A DNA stretch of 64,000 bases, from contig NZ_CP066356.1 of the NCBI RefSeq assembly GCF_023278185.1, positions 5,138,001 to 5,202,000 on the forward strand. Direction: 5' to 3'. This document shows positions 46,301 to 54,909 of the stretch, piece by piece (position 1 is the stretch's first letter; each line of letters opens with the position of its first letter). The notes under the pieces are model-generated. The model was not told the DNA's origin, ran no database searches, and was given only the letters and a program-made list of their open reading frames with translations. The position numbers and the translations under genes are program-made. Source of the DNA: Bradyrhizobium elkanii USDA 76 (GTDB lineage Bacteria; Pseudomonadota; Alphaproteobacteria; Rhizobiales; Xanthobacteraceae).

Positions 46301-46552
46301 GCCGCGGCGTCTGCCGCCGAGGACACGGCTGCCGAAGGCGACCGCGCGCAGCGCCGCCGCTCGACGGTGCGCGAAAAGGTCAACTTCGCGTCGAGCCCAC
46401 TGCCCGAGGCATCAGCGGCACTGGTTCAGAGCCCGGCGGAGGAAGCTGCCCCCGAGCCGGCCGCGACGGCTCCAGAGCCGGCACCGGCCGCTGCGGCCGA
46501 GGCTCCGGCCCGCAAGGGCTGGTGGTCGCGCCGCTTCGGCGGCGGCAACTAG
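43340..46552 (+). CDS. rne: Ribonuclease E with a very large His/Asp-rich insert in the S1 domain
   Basis: A 1070-aa endoribonuclease for mRNA decay and rRNA/tRNA processing. S1 strands begin at RGNIYLAKVTRVEPSLQAAF (about 39-60) and resume only after about residue 355 (YKIQEVIKRRQVMLVQVVKE), so the S1 domain is split by some 270 residues; residues about 147-224 hold around 30 histidines alternating with Asp. The catalytic core (LVSIDVNSGRATREH) and the zinc-link CPQCGG follow. The disordered C-terminus has Arg-rich RNA-binding blocks and ends KGWWSRRFGGGN, matching the GWW motif that binds PNPase in Caulobacter. Confidence 0.95.
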   Translation: MPNKMLIDATHPEETRVVVVRGNRVEEFDFETAQRKQLRGNIYLAKVTRVEPSLQAAFIEYGGNRHGFLAFSEIHPDYYQIPVADRQALIEADERAHREAEEEHENRGHRRRSRHRNARRRGHGERVQSEVIEGANDTQALPTIEAHEHPVDAEHHEHDAGHYDHGVVAHEGHEHEAHDHAHHEDHEHHHDHGQDDRDHDDHGHHDHGHDDHHDHDHAHDHDHAAEVSEAAVADAPSDPVVAVVEASAASAAPETVEAVEVNHEPERAHEEQIEENAAHADDAPHVASDDVHVAADEQAVGEYGALAEVVAPETGPGDEAGEDDEEDDGEEGEEEDVVESVGGDDVLEEVPERPFRPRRQYKIQEVIKRRQVMLVQVVKEERGNKGAALTTYLSLAGRYAVLMPNTARGGGISRKITSAQDRSRLKEVVQDLDVPEGMGIILRTAGASRSKPEIKRDFEYLIRMWETVRDLTLKSQAPTLVYEEGSLIKRSLRDLYNKEIDEIQVAGEAGYREARDFMKMLMPANVRAVKQYRDGQPLFSRMGVESQLDAMFSPTVQLRSGGYIVINQTEALVSIDVNSGRATREHHIEDTALKTNLEAAEEVARQLRLRDLAGLIVIDFIDMDEKRNNRAVERKLSDCLRQDRARIQVGRISHFGLLEMSRQRIRASVLESSTEPCPQCGGSGHVRSVSSVALQLLRGIEEILMKGATHNLVVRTRTDVALYVLNHKRGHLRDLEDSFRVSLSIVADATVHGQQSYIIDRGEQVHTLEAAKALLAAQAAAAPAQAEEADDEEELFEYEAEIETDETEGLADERAAGDESGSAEGEGDGQRRKRRRRRRGRGGGSEAREGAQQPREDGDLMHVLPEGTEAVAAADAEADEDEGDEQQGAARDDQAGNGDRRPRRRGRRGGRRRRGSGGPDDGLAGSISDELSPATASEASDAVADFDSHDAEPAPWLAQPELVAEPPEWQPTEAAPVEPVAAPEPETAAASAAEDTAAEGDRAQRRRSTVREKVNFASSPLPEASAALVQSPAEEAAPEPAATAPEPAPAAAAEAPARKGWWSRRFGGGN
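43781..44010 (+). repeat. rne: His/Asp codon microsatellite inside rne
   Basis: The stretch is built of degenerate repeats of GATCATG, CACGATCATGG and CACGACGATCATGG units, coding for HD, HDH and HDHG runs. The periodicity suggests growth by slippage under selection for the His/Asp composition. Confidence 0.75.
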
Positions 46553-46571
46553 CACCACCTGGAAGTCAAAA

Positions 46572-46596
46572 CGCCCGGTTCACGCCGGGCGTTTTT
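46572..46596 (+). terminator. Intrinsic terminator of rne
   Basis: CGCCCGG (46572-46578) pairs with CCGGGCG (46585-46591) around TTCACG, followed by five T residues. It is a standard Rho-independent terminator 20 nt after the rne stop. Confidence 0.92.
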
Positions 46597-46658
46597 ATTG
46601 AACAGGCAATCCGTTCGTCAGACGCCGGCGTAACGGAGCCTGACGGAGACGGATCCCA

Positions 46659-47891
46659 ATGCAAAGCGCGATCGTTCTTGGCGGCGGCATGGTGGGCGTC
46701 AGCACGGCGCTGCATCTGCAGCGTCGCGGCTGGTCGGTGACGCTGGTCGACCGCAAGGAACCGGGCCGCGAAACCAGCTACGGCAATGCCGGCATCATTC
46801 AGAGCGAGGCGGTGCGGCCCTACCCGATGCCGCGCGATCCCGCCACGCTCGCCAGGATCGCGATGGGGCGCACCAACGACGTGCGCTATCGCCTGGCGTC
46901 GCTGCCGCAGCACGCCGGCCCGCTGCTGCGCTACTGGTGGAACTCGACGCCCGAGCGACATCGCGAAGCCACCCTCGCCTGGGCGCGCCTGATCGCCTAC
47001 GCCACCGCCGAGCACGACACGCTGATCCGCGATGCCCACGCCGACAATCTGATCCGCCGCGCCGGCTATCGCCTGCTGCATCGCGACCCGGCCGCGCTCG
47101 AACAGGCGATCGCCGTCGCCGAAGAGAACCAGCGTGACTTCGGCGTGACGTTTCGCGTGCTCGATGGCCGCGAGCTCGCCAAGGCGGAGCCGCTGCTGCG
47201 CGACGACCTGCCCGGCGCCATTCACTGGCTTGGGCCCTGGACCGTGTCGGACCCCGGCGGACTGGTTTCGGCCTATGCCGGACTGTTCGAGCGTCTCGGC
47301 GGCACGCTGCTGCGCGGCGATGCGCAGACGCTGACGGAGACGACGTCCGGCTGGTCGGTCGACACCGCCAGCGGCCGGATCGATGCCGCCCATGTCGTGG
47401 TCACGCTCGGGCCGTGGTCACCGCAATTGCTGCGCAAGTTCGGCTACCGGATCCCGCTGGTGCGCAAGCGCGGCTACCACATGCACTACCAGGGCGGCCG
47501 CTCGCTCGACCTGCCGCTGGTCGACACCGCGAACGGCTACGCCATGGCGCCAATGGCCAAGGGCATCCGCATCACCACCGGCGCGGAGCTCACCAGCCCC
47601 GACGCGCCGGCGACGCCGATCCAGCTCGGCTACGCCGAAGCAGCGGCGCGCGAGCTGATCGAGATCGGCAGCCGCGTCGAGCCCGAGCCGTGGTTCGGCA
47701 CCCGCCCCTGCACGACCGACATGCTGCCGGTGCTCGGGCCGGTGCCGCGCCATCGCGGACTGTGGGTCAATTTCGGCCACGGCCATCAGGGCTTCACGCT
47801 CGGCCCCGCGACTGCGCGGGTGCTGGCCGAAACGATGAACGGCGAGGCATCCTCCGTGGACACCTCGCCGTATCGGCTGGATCGCTTCTGA
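46659..47891 (+). CDS. DadA-like FAD-dependent D-amino acid dehydrogenase/oxidase
   Basis: A 410-aa flavoprotein. The dinucleotide-binding motif VLGGGMVGVSTALHL is at the N-terminus, with the RETSYGNAGII loop typical of DadA-like enzymes and the C-terminal GHGHQGFTLGPATARVLAE FAD-contact block. These enzymes deaminate D-amino acids oxidatively, feeding electrons to the respiratory chain. No racemase gene is beside it, so the substrate is open. A dispersed repeat lies downstream. Confidence 0.88.
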   Translation: MQSAIVLGGGMVGVSTALHLQRRGWSVTLVDRKEPGRETSYGNAGIIQSEAVRPYPMPRDPATLARIAMGRTNDVRYRLASLPQHAGPLLRYWWNSTPERHREATLAWARLIAYATAEHDTLIRDAHADNLIRRAGYRLLHRDPAALEQAIAVAEENQRDFGVTFRVLDGRELAKAEPLLRDDLPGAIHWLGPWTVSDPGGLVSAYAGLFERLGGTLLRGDAQTLTETTSGWSVDTASGRIDAAHVVVTLGPWSPQLLRKFGYRIPLVRKRGYHMHYQGGRSLDLPLVDTANGYAMAPMAKGIRITTGAELTSPDAPATPIQLGYAEAAARELIEIGSRVEPEPWFGTRPCTTDMLPVLGPVPRHRGLWVNFGHGHQGFTLGPATARVLAETMNGEASSVDTSPYRLDRF

Positions 47892-47950
47892 CGCTGAAGG
47901 AAAACTAAGGCCTGGTGAGACTAGGTCGAGCTGGAACGGCGTCGAAAGTT

Positions 47951-48075
47951 CACCTCTCCCTTGGGAGAGGTCGATTTGCGCAGCAAATCGGGTGAGGGGT
48001 TACGGTCTATCGAGAGAGCAAGGGCCCTCACCCGGATTGCTCCGCAATCCGACCTCTCCCCAACGGGGAGAGGTG
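47951..48075. repeat. CACCTCTCCC inverted repeat pair
   Basis: CACCTCTCCC at 47951 and GGGGAGAGGTG ending at 48075 enclose shorter palindromes (GATTTGCGCAGCAAATC; GGATTGCTCCGCAATCC). It sits between convergent dadA-like and dctA genes. It is another dispersed family I associate with Bradyrhizobium, probably a transcript-end structure for both genes. Confidence 0.75.
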
Positions 48076-48119
48076 AACCGAGACCGCGCCAAGCCGATTC
48101 AGCAAGAACTCACCCCGCT

Positions 48120-49454
48120 TCAGTCCGTCGTCAACGCGGTCTCCATGTCAGTCGGGTCAATCTGCCGGGCGAGATTGGCGTTGAGCTTGTCGCGATCGAG
48201 CTCGCCCTCCCACCAGGCGACGATCACGCAGGCGACGCCGTTGCCGCACAGATTGGTCAGCGCGCGGCACTCGCTCATGAACTTGTCGATGCCGAGCACG
48301 ATCGCCATGCCCGGCACCAGCCGCGGATCGACCACCGCAAGCGTCGCTGCCAGCGTGATGAAGCCGGCACCGGTGATGCCGGAGGCGCCCTTCGAGGTCA
48401 GCATCGCCACGATCAGGATCGTGATCTGCTGGCTGAAGGTGAGATCGAAGCCCAGCGCCTGCGCGATGAACAGGGTCGCCAGCGTCATGTAGATGTTGGT
48501 GCCGTCGAGGTTGAACGAATAGCCCGTGGGCACCACGAGGCCGACCACGGATTTCGAGCAGCCGAGCCGTTCGAGCTTCTCCATCAATGACGGCAGCGCG
48601 CTCTCGGACGACGAGGTGCCGAGCACGATCAGGAGCTCATCCTTGATGTAGGCCAGGAACTTGAAGATCGAGAACCCGGCGACCCGCGCGATGATGCCGA
48701 GCACTCCGAACACGAACAGCGCGGCGGTCAGATAGAACGTCGCGATCAGCCCCATCAGGTTCAGGATCGCGCCGGTGCCGAACTTGCCGATGGTGAAGGC
48801 CATCGCGCCGAACGCGCCGATCGGCGCCGCCCGCATCACGATCGAGATGACGCCGAACACCGCATGCGCGGCGTCGTCGATGAACGAGCGGATGGTGTGG
48901 CCGCGCTCGCCAAGGCCCATGATCGCGAAGCCGAACAGCACCGAGAACAGCAGCACCTGCAGGATCTCGCCCTGCGCGAATGCGCCGACCACGGTGTCGG
49001 GTATGATGTGCAGCACGAAGTCGACGCTCTTCTGCGCCTCCGCCTGCTTGGCATAACCGGCGACCGCCTGCGCGTTCGCCGCCGCATTGCCGAAGCCGGC
49101 GCCGGGCCTGACCAGATTGCCGACGAGCAATCCGATCACCAGCGCGAAGGTCGAGACGACCTCGAAATACACCAGCGCCTTGACGCCGATGCGGCCGACC
49201 TTCTTGGCATCTTGTATATGGGCAATGCCCGACACCACGGTGCAGAAGATGATCGGCGCGATCACCATCTTGATCAGCTTGATAAAGCCGTCGCCGAGCG
49301 CCTTGATCCACTCGTTGGTGGCAAGGCCGGGCCACAGCCAGCCGACCAATGCGCCGAGCACGATCGCGATCAGGACCTGGACATAAAGAACTTTATACCA
49401 CGGCTTGCTGCCGGCGCTTGCCGGCGCAGCCGTGACAACGGTTGCCGTTGCCAT
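48120..49454 (-). CDS. dctA: C4-dicarboxylate transporter DctA
   Basis: A 444-aa DAACS-family symporter for succinate, fumarate and malate, key for carbon supply to rhizobia in symbiosis. The family hallmarks [21 protein letters not shown] (the serine-rich reentrant loop) and [16 protein letters not shown] are present along with eight or so hydrophobic segments. GAGGGGGAG precedes the ATG. The window shows no dctBD genes nearby, and I found no TGGCAC-N5-TTGCA sigma-54 promoter in the 211 nt upstream, so its control may differ from that of Sinorhizobium. Confidence 0.93.
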   Translation of the reverse strand: MATATVVTAAPASAGSKPWYKVLYVQVLIAIVLGALVGWLWPGLATNEWIKALGDGFIKLIKMVIAPIIFCTVVSGIAHIQDAKKVGRIGVKALVYFEVVSTFALVIGLLVGNLVRPGAGFGNAAANAQAVAGYAKQAEAQKSVDFVLHIIPDTVVGAFAQGEILQVLLFSVLFGFAIMGLGERGHTIRSFIDDAAHAVFGVISIVMRAAPIGAFGAMAFTIGKFGTGAILNLMGLIATFYLTAALFVFGVLGIIARVAGFSIFKFLAYIKDELLIVLGTSSSESALPSLMEKLERLGCSKSVVGLVVPTGYSFNLDGTNIYMTLATLFIAQALGFDLTFSQQITILIVAMLTSKGASGITGAGFITLAATLAVVDPRLVPGMAIVLGIDKFMSECRALTNLCGNGVACVIVAWWEGELDRDKLNANLARQIDPTDMETALTTD

Positions 49455-49614
49455 GTGTCACTCCCCCTCAGAAATGGCGGAAACAGCCAAGATCAACTTT
49501 GCGGTTCAAGTCAAATGGAACTGTGTGGGCCCTGCCGCTTATCCGCGACGATCCGCCTGCCACAGCGCCGGTGAAACCACGACGCTGCGCTGCGAAACCG
49601 ATCCGAAAGGCAAA

Positions 49615-49662
49615 GCGAACTCCGGACGGCTCTTGAAGGCTCTTAAGGCGCTTGGAGTTCGC
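49615..49662 (-). terminator. Inverted repeat after the aminotransferase gene
   Basis: GCGAACTCC (49615-49623) and GGAGTTCGC (49654-49662) form a 9-bp perfect stem with a 30-nt loop, starting 3 nt past the aminotransferase stop. It could end that transcript before dctA. Confidence 0.4.
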
Positions 49663-49665
49663 GGG

Positions 49666-50853
49666 CTATTTAAGCCAATGCGCGATCCGCGCAACTGCTT
49701 CCTGCATCTCCGCGGCCGAGCGTGCATAGGAAAAACGGATGAAGGCCCGGCCGTGGATCGGATCGAAATCGACGCCGGGGGTCGCCGCGACATGCGCCTT
49801 CTCGAGCATCTCGCTGGCGAAGGCGAAGCTGTCGGCGGTGAAATCGGAGACGTCGGCATACAGGTAGAACGCGCCGTCTGCGGGGAGGAATTTGGTCAGG
49901 CCGGCCTTCGGCAGTCCTTCGATCAGGATGCGGCGGTTCTCCTGATAGCCGCGCTTGATCGCCTCCATCTCCTCGCGGCCTTCGAACGCCGCTTCGGCCG
50001 CGATCTGCGACAGGGTCGGCACCGAGATCGACAGATTCTGCTGCAGCCGCTCGATCGGCCGTACCAGCACGTCGGGAACAACCATCCAGCCGACACGCCA
50101 GCCGGTCATGCAGAAGTACTTCGAGAACGAGTTGATCACGAGTGCGTTCGGCGACAGTTCGGCGGCCGTCACCGCAGGAAATGCATAGTCGAGTCCGTGA
50201 TAGATCTCGTCGGAGATGAAGCGGATGCCTGCGCCGTCGGCGGCCGCCATCAGGCTCGACAGCGCCTCGCGCGACATCATGGTGCCGGTCGGGTTGGCGG
50301 GGCTGCCGACCAGCACGCCCTTCAGCGGCGCCTTGCGATGGGCGGCGAGCAGCGCCTCGCCGGTCAGGGCATGGCGGGTGTCGCCGGAGGTTTCGATCAG
50401 CACCGGCTCGCAGCCCAGCGCGGTCAGGATATGCCGGTACGGCGGATAGCCCGGCACGGTGACGGCGACCCGGTCGCCCGGCTCGAACATCGCAAGGAAC
50501 GCCAGAATGAACCCACCCGACGAGCCGGTCGTGACGATGATGCGCTCCGCGTCAATCGCGCAATCATACGTGTCGCGATAGTGCCGGGCGATGCGCGCGC
50601 GCAGCGAGGCAATGCCGAGCGCCGAGGTGTAGTCGATCCGCCCGTCCGCAAGCGCGGCCTGCGCGGCCGCGATCGCCGGCTTCGGCGCGCCTGCGGCAGG
50701 CTGCCCTACCTCCATATGGATGACATGGCCGCCGGCGGCTTCGATTCGCGCGGCCGCCGCCATCACGTCCATCACCATGAACGGCGGAACATCGCTCCGT
50801 CCGGACGCTGTCAACAGGCTGCTTACACGGTCTCTCGGTGTCGCTTCACGCAT
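49666..50853 (-). CDS. PLP-dependent aminotransferase (class I/II)
   Basis: A 395-aa fold-type I aminotransferase. The PLP lysine lies in NSFSKYFCMTGWRVGW, the YTSALGIASLR entrance loop is normal, the Asn and Asp that hold PLP are in SPANPTGTM and FISDEIYHGL, and the carboxylate-binding Arg is in FIRFSYARS. It belongs to the AspC-like (I-gamma) group. The natural substrate pair cannot be decided from sequence. It is divergent from the BepA-like gene. Confidence 0.92.
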   Translation of the reverse strand: MREATPRDRVSSLLTASGRSDVPPFMVMDVMAAAARIEAAGGHVIHMEVGQPAAGAPKPAIAAAQAALADGRIDYTSALGIASLRARIARHYRDTYDCAIDAERIIVTTGSSGGFILAFLAMFEPGDRVAVTVPGYPPYRHILTALGCEPVLIETSGDTRHALTGEALLAAHRKAPLKGVLVGSPANPTGTMMSREALSSLMAAADGAGIRFISDEIYHGLDYAFPAVTAAELSPNALVINSFSKYFCMTGWRVGWMVVPDVLVRPIERLQQNLSISVPTLSQIAAEAAFEGREEMEAIKRGYQENRRILIEGLPKAGLTKFLPADGAFYLYADVSDFTADSFAFASEMLEKAHVAATPGVDFDPIHGRAFIRFSYARSAAEMQEAVARIAHWLK

Positions 50854-51080
50854 GGATTTCTGCTATTGCACGGCCATTGCCGAATTCGGGTTCCCGTTGC
50901 CGGCTGCCGCCCCAGACTGGCCGCATTCGGTGGCTCCTTATAACCCTTTCAGGCCAAGTGAATACCCGGTTCGCGTGACGAAGAACTGCAAAAACAACAG
51001 ACTGCGCCACGCGGCAAATCCGGTCGGGCCCGGACCCCGGACTTGTGCCGGCGCGGCCAGTCATTGCCGATAGATCGCCC

Positions 51081-52487
51081 ATGCTGTTCCGCCTCGCGCT
51101 TCGCACCAGGACCTTCAAGCTGACCGCGTTCATGACTGCGGTCGCGCTCGCGGTCGGACCCGTCGTCCCTGCGCGAGCCCAGCAAAAAGGCCCGCCGGTG
51201 CTGCGCGACACCGAGTCCGAGCAGCTGCTGCGCGAATACACCAGGCCGATCCTGCGCGCCGCAGGTCTCGAGAAGCAGAACATCCAGATCGTGATCATCA
51301 ACGACGGCTCGTTCAACGCCTTCGTTGCCGACGGCCGGCGCATCTTCGTCAATTACGGCGCGCTGCTGCAATCGGAGACGCCGAACCAGATCATCGGCGT
51401 GCTGGCGCACGAGACCGGCCACCTCGCCGGCGGCCATCTCGCCAAGATGCGCGAGCAGCTGGCGCAGGCCCAGACCCAGATGATCATCGCGATGCTGCTC
51501 GGCGTCGGCGCGCTTGCCGCGGGTGCGGGCGGCCGCGGTGGCGGCAACGGTCTCTCCAGCGCAGGCGCCGCGGCGATCTCGGCGCCGCAAGCGGTCATTC
51601 AGCGCACGCTGTTGTCCTATCAGCGCCAGCAGGAAGAGAACGCCGACCGCGCCGGCGTCAAGTTCCTGAACGCGACCGGACAATCCGCCAAGGGCATGTA
51701 CGAGACGTTCAAGCGATTCACCGACGAGAGCCTGTTCGCCGCCCGCGGGGCCGACCCCTATCTGCAGTCGCACCCGATGCCGGTCGATCGCGTCTCCGCG
51801 CTGCAGGAACTGGCGCGCTCCAGCCCCTATTGGGACAAGAAGGACGATCCGGCGCTGCAGCTGCGCCACGACATGATGCGCGCCAAGATCTCGGGCTTCA
51901 TGGAGCGGCAGGACACGGTCTACCGCCGCTATCCGCTGTCCAACACCAGCCTGCCGGCACGCTATGCACGCGCGATCACGACCTATCTGCACGGCGATCT
52001 GCGATCGGCGATCGCGCAGATCGACGGCTTGATCCAGGTGCAGCCCAACAATCCCTATTTCTACGAATTGCGCGGCCAGGCGCTGCTCGAAGGCGGCCGG
52101 CCCGCGGAAGCCGTCGCGCCGCTGCGCCGCGCGGTGCAGCTCTCCAGCAATTCGCCCTTGATCGAGATGCTGCTCGGCCAGGCGCTGGTCGCCTCCGACA
52201 ACAAGGCCTACACCGACGAGGCGATCAACATGCTGCGCGCCGCCGTGGCGCGCGAGCCCGAGGCGCCGCTCGGCTATACCCAGCTCGCGATGGCCTATGG
52301 CCGCAAGGGCGACTATGCCCAGGCCGACCTCGCCTCGGCGCAGGCCGCCTATCTCCGCGGCGACACCAAGACCGCCCGCGACCTTGCGTCACGCGCCAAG
52401 ACGCGGTTCGCGATCGGCACGCCCGGCTGGGTCAAAGCTGACGACATTGTGAGCGCCAAGCCCATGCCGGGTCAGAAAAACAACTAG
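51081..52487 (+). CDS. M48 metalloprotease with TPRs (BepA/YfgC-like)
   Basis: A 468-aa protein starting MLFRLALRTRTFKLTAF at 51081; an earlier GTG was rejected because it precedes the signal peptide by 12 codons. The signal peptide ends at PARAQQ. The zinc site is His110-Glu111-His114 in AHETGHLAGG, with the third ligand Glu around residue 190 in QQEENADRAG. TPR-like helices fill the C-terminal half. BepA-type proteases survey the assembly of outer-membrane proteins in the periplasm, and such a role is inferred here. The next gene is a thiol-disulfide protein. Confidence 0.9.
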   Translation: MLFRLALRTRTFKLTAFMTAVALAVGPVVPARAQQKGPPVLRDTESEQLLREYTRPILRAAGLEKQNIQIVIINDGSFNAFVADGRRIFVNYGALLQSETPNQIIGVLAHETGHLAGGHLAKMREQLAQAQTQMIIAMLLGVGALAAGAGGRGGGNGLSSAGAAAISAPQAVIQRTLLSYQRQQEENADRAGVKFLNATGQSAKGMYETFKRFTDESLFAARGADPYLQSHPMPVDRVSALQELARSSPYWDKKDDPALQLRHDMMRAKISGFMERQDTVYRRYPLSNTSLPARYARAITTYLHGDLRSAIAQIDGLIQVQPNNPYFYELRGQALLEGGRPAEAVAPLRRAVQLSSNSPLIEMLLGQALVASDNKAYTDEAINMLRAAVAREPEAPLGYTQLAMAYGRKGDYAQADLASAQAAYLRGDTKTARDLASRAKTRFAIGTPGWVKADDIVSAKPMPGQKNN

Positions 52488-52574
52488 AAATAAACCGTAG
52501 TTCCATACAACGATCACCGAAACCGGCTCACGGCCTCGCCGATTTTTTGGGCCACCGCGAACAAGGATTTTGTC

Positions 52575-53342
52575 ATGCCAGCGCTTCGTTTTCTTGCCCC
52601 TGCCCTGCTCGCGCTCGGCGTTTGCGCCGCGCCGCTTCCGGCGTCCGCGCAGAGCTTCACCGACACCCAGCGCAGCGACATCGAGACCATCGTGCGCAAC
52701 TATCTGATCGCGCATCCGGAGGTGCTCGAGGAGGCGATGAACGAACTGAGCAAGCGGCAGGCCGCCGCCGAAGCCGAGAAGCATGAACAGAGCGTCGCCA
52801 AGAACGCCGACACCATCTTCAATTCGCCGCGCGGCGTCATGCTCGGCAACAAGGACGGCGACGTCACCTTCGTCGAGTTCTTCGATTACAATTGCGGCTA
52901 CTGCAAGCGCGCGATGTCCGACATGCTTGACCTGATGAAGGCGGATCCGAAGCTGAAGGTCGTGCTGAAGGAATTCCCGGTGCTGAGCCAGGGCTCGGTC
53001 GAGGCCGCGCAGGTCGCGGTCGCCGTGCGCATGCAGGATCCGACCGGCAAGAAGTATCTCGATTTCCACCAGAAGCTGCTCGGCGGCCGCGGCGCCGCCG
53101 ACAAGGCGCGCGCGCTGGCGGTCGCCAAGGAGGTCGGTCTCGACATGGCGAAACTCGAGAAGGACATGGCGAGCCCCGAGGTGAAGGCGACCATCGAGGA
53201 GAATTTCCGCCTCGCCGAATCCATGGGCATGAACGGCACGCCGAGCTACGTGATCGGCAAGCAGGTCGTGATCGGCGCCGTCGGCGTCGACAACCTCAAG
53301 GAAAAGATCGGCATCGCCCGCTGCGGCAAGGCGACCTGCTGA
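52575..53342 (+). CDS. DsbA-family thiol-disulfide protein (ScsC-like)
   Basis: A 255-aa periplasmic protein with a signal peptide ending PASAQS. The N-terminal FTDTQRSDIETIVRNYLIAHPEVLEEAM is like the ScsC N-terminal region, which trimerises the protein in some relatives. The thioredoxin domain has CGYC (Cys107-Cys110) and the cis-proline GTPSYVIG. An ScsC-like trimer would act as a disulfide isomerase or shufflase (inference). It lies 87 nt after the BepA-like gene. A terminal Cys pair (ARCGKATC) ends the protein. Confidence 0.9.
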   Translation: MPALRFLAPALLALGVCAAPLPASAQSFTDTQRSDIETIVRNYLIAHPEVLEEAMNELSKRQAAAEAEKHEQSVAKNADTIFNSPRGVMLGNKDGDVTFVEFFDYNCGYCKRAMSDMLDLMKADPKLKVVLKEFPVLSQGSVEAAQVAVAVRMQDPTGKKYLDFHQKLLGGRGAADKARALAVAKEVGLDMAKLEKDMASPEVKATIEENFRLAESMGMNGTPSYVIGKQVVIGAVGVDNLKEKIGIARCGKATC

Positions 53343-53372
53343 TCGCCGCACGACAGCGCGCATCATCTCGAA

Positions 53373-53402
53373 AATCCGGCTGCCAGGCAGCCGGATTTTT
53401 TT
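53373..53402 (+). terminator. Intrinsic terminator of the DsbA-like gene
   Basis: AATCCGGCTGCC and GGCAGCCGGATT form a nearly continuous palindrome centred at 53385, followed by a run of seven T residues. A standard strong Rho-independent terminator. Confidence 0.92.
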
Positions 53403-53667
53403 ATTGTCGTCACCGAACCGATTCGCGCGGGCCGCAACCAAGGGCCGTCACCAACGACGGAAGTCGCGGGAAGCCGAAATACAGCGCGACCCATCTCGAG
53501 ATCGAAGAGCATTTGGCGGATTCAATTTCGGCGGCGGCAACGGCCAGCTCGATCATGCGAGCATCGAGTTCGACTGGGCCTGCGGTTGAAGCAGCCGCGC
53601 ATTCATCTCGCGCGTTCATCGCGCATTCACACCTAAAGAACAAACCGCAAGGAACCGCAAATCAACA

Positions 53668-53692
53668 GGAACATCGCACAGGCTCTCTCGTT
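53668..53692 (+). promoter_or_regulatory. EcfG-type general stress promoter
   Basis: GGAAC (53668-53672), 16 nt, then CGTT (53689-53692) fits exactly the GGAAC-N16/17-CGTT consensus of the EcfG sigma factor in the alphaproteobacterial general stress response. It lies about 40 nt before the start codon at 53732. Nothing else is seen in the surrounding 53403-53731 gap. Confidence 0.78.
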
Positions 53693-53731
53693 GTCGGCGC
53701 GGGCAATGCTGAAAAACGAGGAGGAATTACG

Positions 53732-54553
53732 ATGTCTAACCGCTTTCTGATTTCGGTCGCGGCTGCGGCTCTGCTCGCCGGCACCGGCCTTGCGAATGCG
53801 CAGGGCGCGGGCGGCGCTAACAAGGAGTCCGGGGCCGGCGGTGGCGCAACCACACAGCACAGCGCACCGTCCGGTGGTGCATCGTCAGGCACGATGCAAC
53901 GCGATACGGGCGGCATGAAGGGTTCCGAGCATTCCACCACCGGTGAGTCCCCGAGCACGAAGGGTGCAGAGTCCGACAAGTCCGGCGCGGCCACCAAGGG
54001 TGCGCAGGACAGTACCCAAAAGTCGAAGGGCATGAGTTCGGAGAACGATGCGGCCAAGGGCTCCAAGGAGGGCTCGAAGGACATGAAGGCCGAGGGTCGC
54101 GACAAGAGCGGCAACATGAAAGCCGAGGAGCGTGACAAGAGCGGCAAGATGAACGCCGAAAGCCGCGACAAGAGCGGTGCCGGTGCCACGACCAACCAGA
54201 ACGCTCAGACCAAGAGCCCGGCCGACCCCAACCGCGCGCAGACCAACGACACGAGCCGCACGCAGACCACGACCGGTAACGCGGCAACGTCGGCCACCGC
54301 GGCTCCGCCGGCCGAGAAGCGCACCCAGATCACGACCGCGATCAAGTCGGAGCACGTGACCGAAGCCACCAACGTCAACTTCAACGTGGCGGTCGGCACC
54401 CGCGTTCCGGCCGACATTCACTTCTACCCGGTGCCGGAGCGGGTCGTGACGATCTACCCGCAGTGGCGCGGCTATCAGTTCATCCTGGTCAAGGGCCGCT
54501 ACGTGATCGTGCAGCCTGAGACCCATGAGATCGTCTACATCATCGAGGGCTAG
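53732..54553 (+). CDS. Secreted DUF1236-domain protein, Ser/Lys/Thr/Ala-rich
   Basis: A 273-aa protein with a perfect GAGGAGG ribosome-binding site. A signal peptide (FLISVAAAALLAGTGLANAQ) leads to a long low-complexity hydrophilic region with KSGAATKGAQDSTQK-like text and an imperfect tandem of about 11 residues (MKAEGRDKSGN, MKAEERDKSGK, MNAESRDKSGA). The last 80 residues form a DUF1236 domain (VPADIHFYPVPERVVTIYPQ and YVIVQPETHEIVYII). The hydrophilic Lys/Glu/Gly composition recalls desiccation proteins, which suits the EcfG promoter in front. The molecular role is unknown. Confidence 0.85.
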   Translation: MSNRFLISVAAAALLAGTGLANAQGAGGANKESGAGGGATTQHSAPSGGASSGTMQRDTGGMKGSEHSTTGESPSTKGAESDKSGAATKGAQDSTQKSKGMSSENDAAKGSKEGSKDMKAEGRDKSGNMKAEERDKSGKMNAESRDKSGAGATTNQNAQTKSPADPNRAQTNDTSRTQTTTGNAATSATAAPPAEKRTQITTAIKSEHVTEATNVNFNVAVGTRVPADIHFYPVPERVVTIYPQWRGYQFILVKGRYVIVQPETHEIVYIIEG

Positions 54554-54614
54554 ACCGGCCTCGGTGCGAGGGCGCCAAGACGGGCCTTCGAAAACGGGCC
54601 CTCGCCTTCATCTC

Positions 54615-54641
54615 GACCCCGCCCCCTTTCGGGGCGGGGTC
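54615..54641 (+). terminator. GC-rich terminator after the DUF1236 gene
   Basis: GACCCCGCCCC (54615-54625) pairs perfectly with GGGGCGGGGTC (54631-54641) over a CTTTC loop, followed by TTGCTTTC. Confidence 0.85.
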
Positions 54642-54857
54642 TTGCTTTCGGCCGCACCCCCCCCATCACGCCGGCCGGAGCGCCCGCCGGAGGCAGCTTC
54701 CGCAAGATTTGGTTAATCAGCATTTTCCGTAGGTTAGGGCCGCCATCTAACAGGGCGGAGGAAGTTGTTGAAGACGTTCCGATTTCACCTAAAGACTTCC
54801 CCTTCGGCCGGTTGTTACCTATAACCCGGCCCACTCCACCCCTTGTCGGCCCCCCGT

Positions 54858-54896
54858 CGGAACCCTTGGCCGGAACCCTTGGCCGGAACCCCTGGC
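54858..54896 (+). repeat. Triple 13-bp tandem repeat in the aroQ leader
   Basis: CGGAACCCTTGGC occurs at 54858-54870 and 54871-54883, and with one change (CGGAACCCCTGGC) at 54884-54896. The array ends directly at the AGGA ribosome-binding site of aroQ. Confidence 0.85.
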
Positions 54897-54909
54897 AGGA
54901 AATTTTGGA

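Larger units (their letters stand above)
54554..54909. other. Intergenic region with terminator and aroQ leader
   Basis: About 356 nt. It contains the terminator at 54615-54641 and the 13-bp tandem repeats at 54858-54896. AGGA at 54897-54900 is the aroQ ribosome-binding site. No gene is supported. Confidence 0.6.

Noticed and set aside
49455..49665. Sigma-54 promoter for dctA
   Set aside because: I looked for TGGCAC-N5-TTGCA on the minus strand and found no acceptable match.
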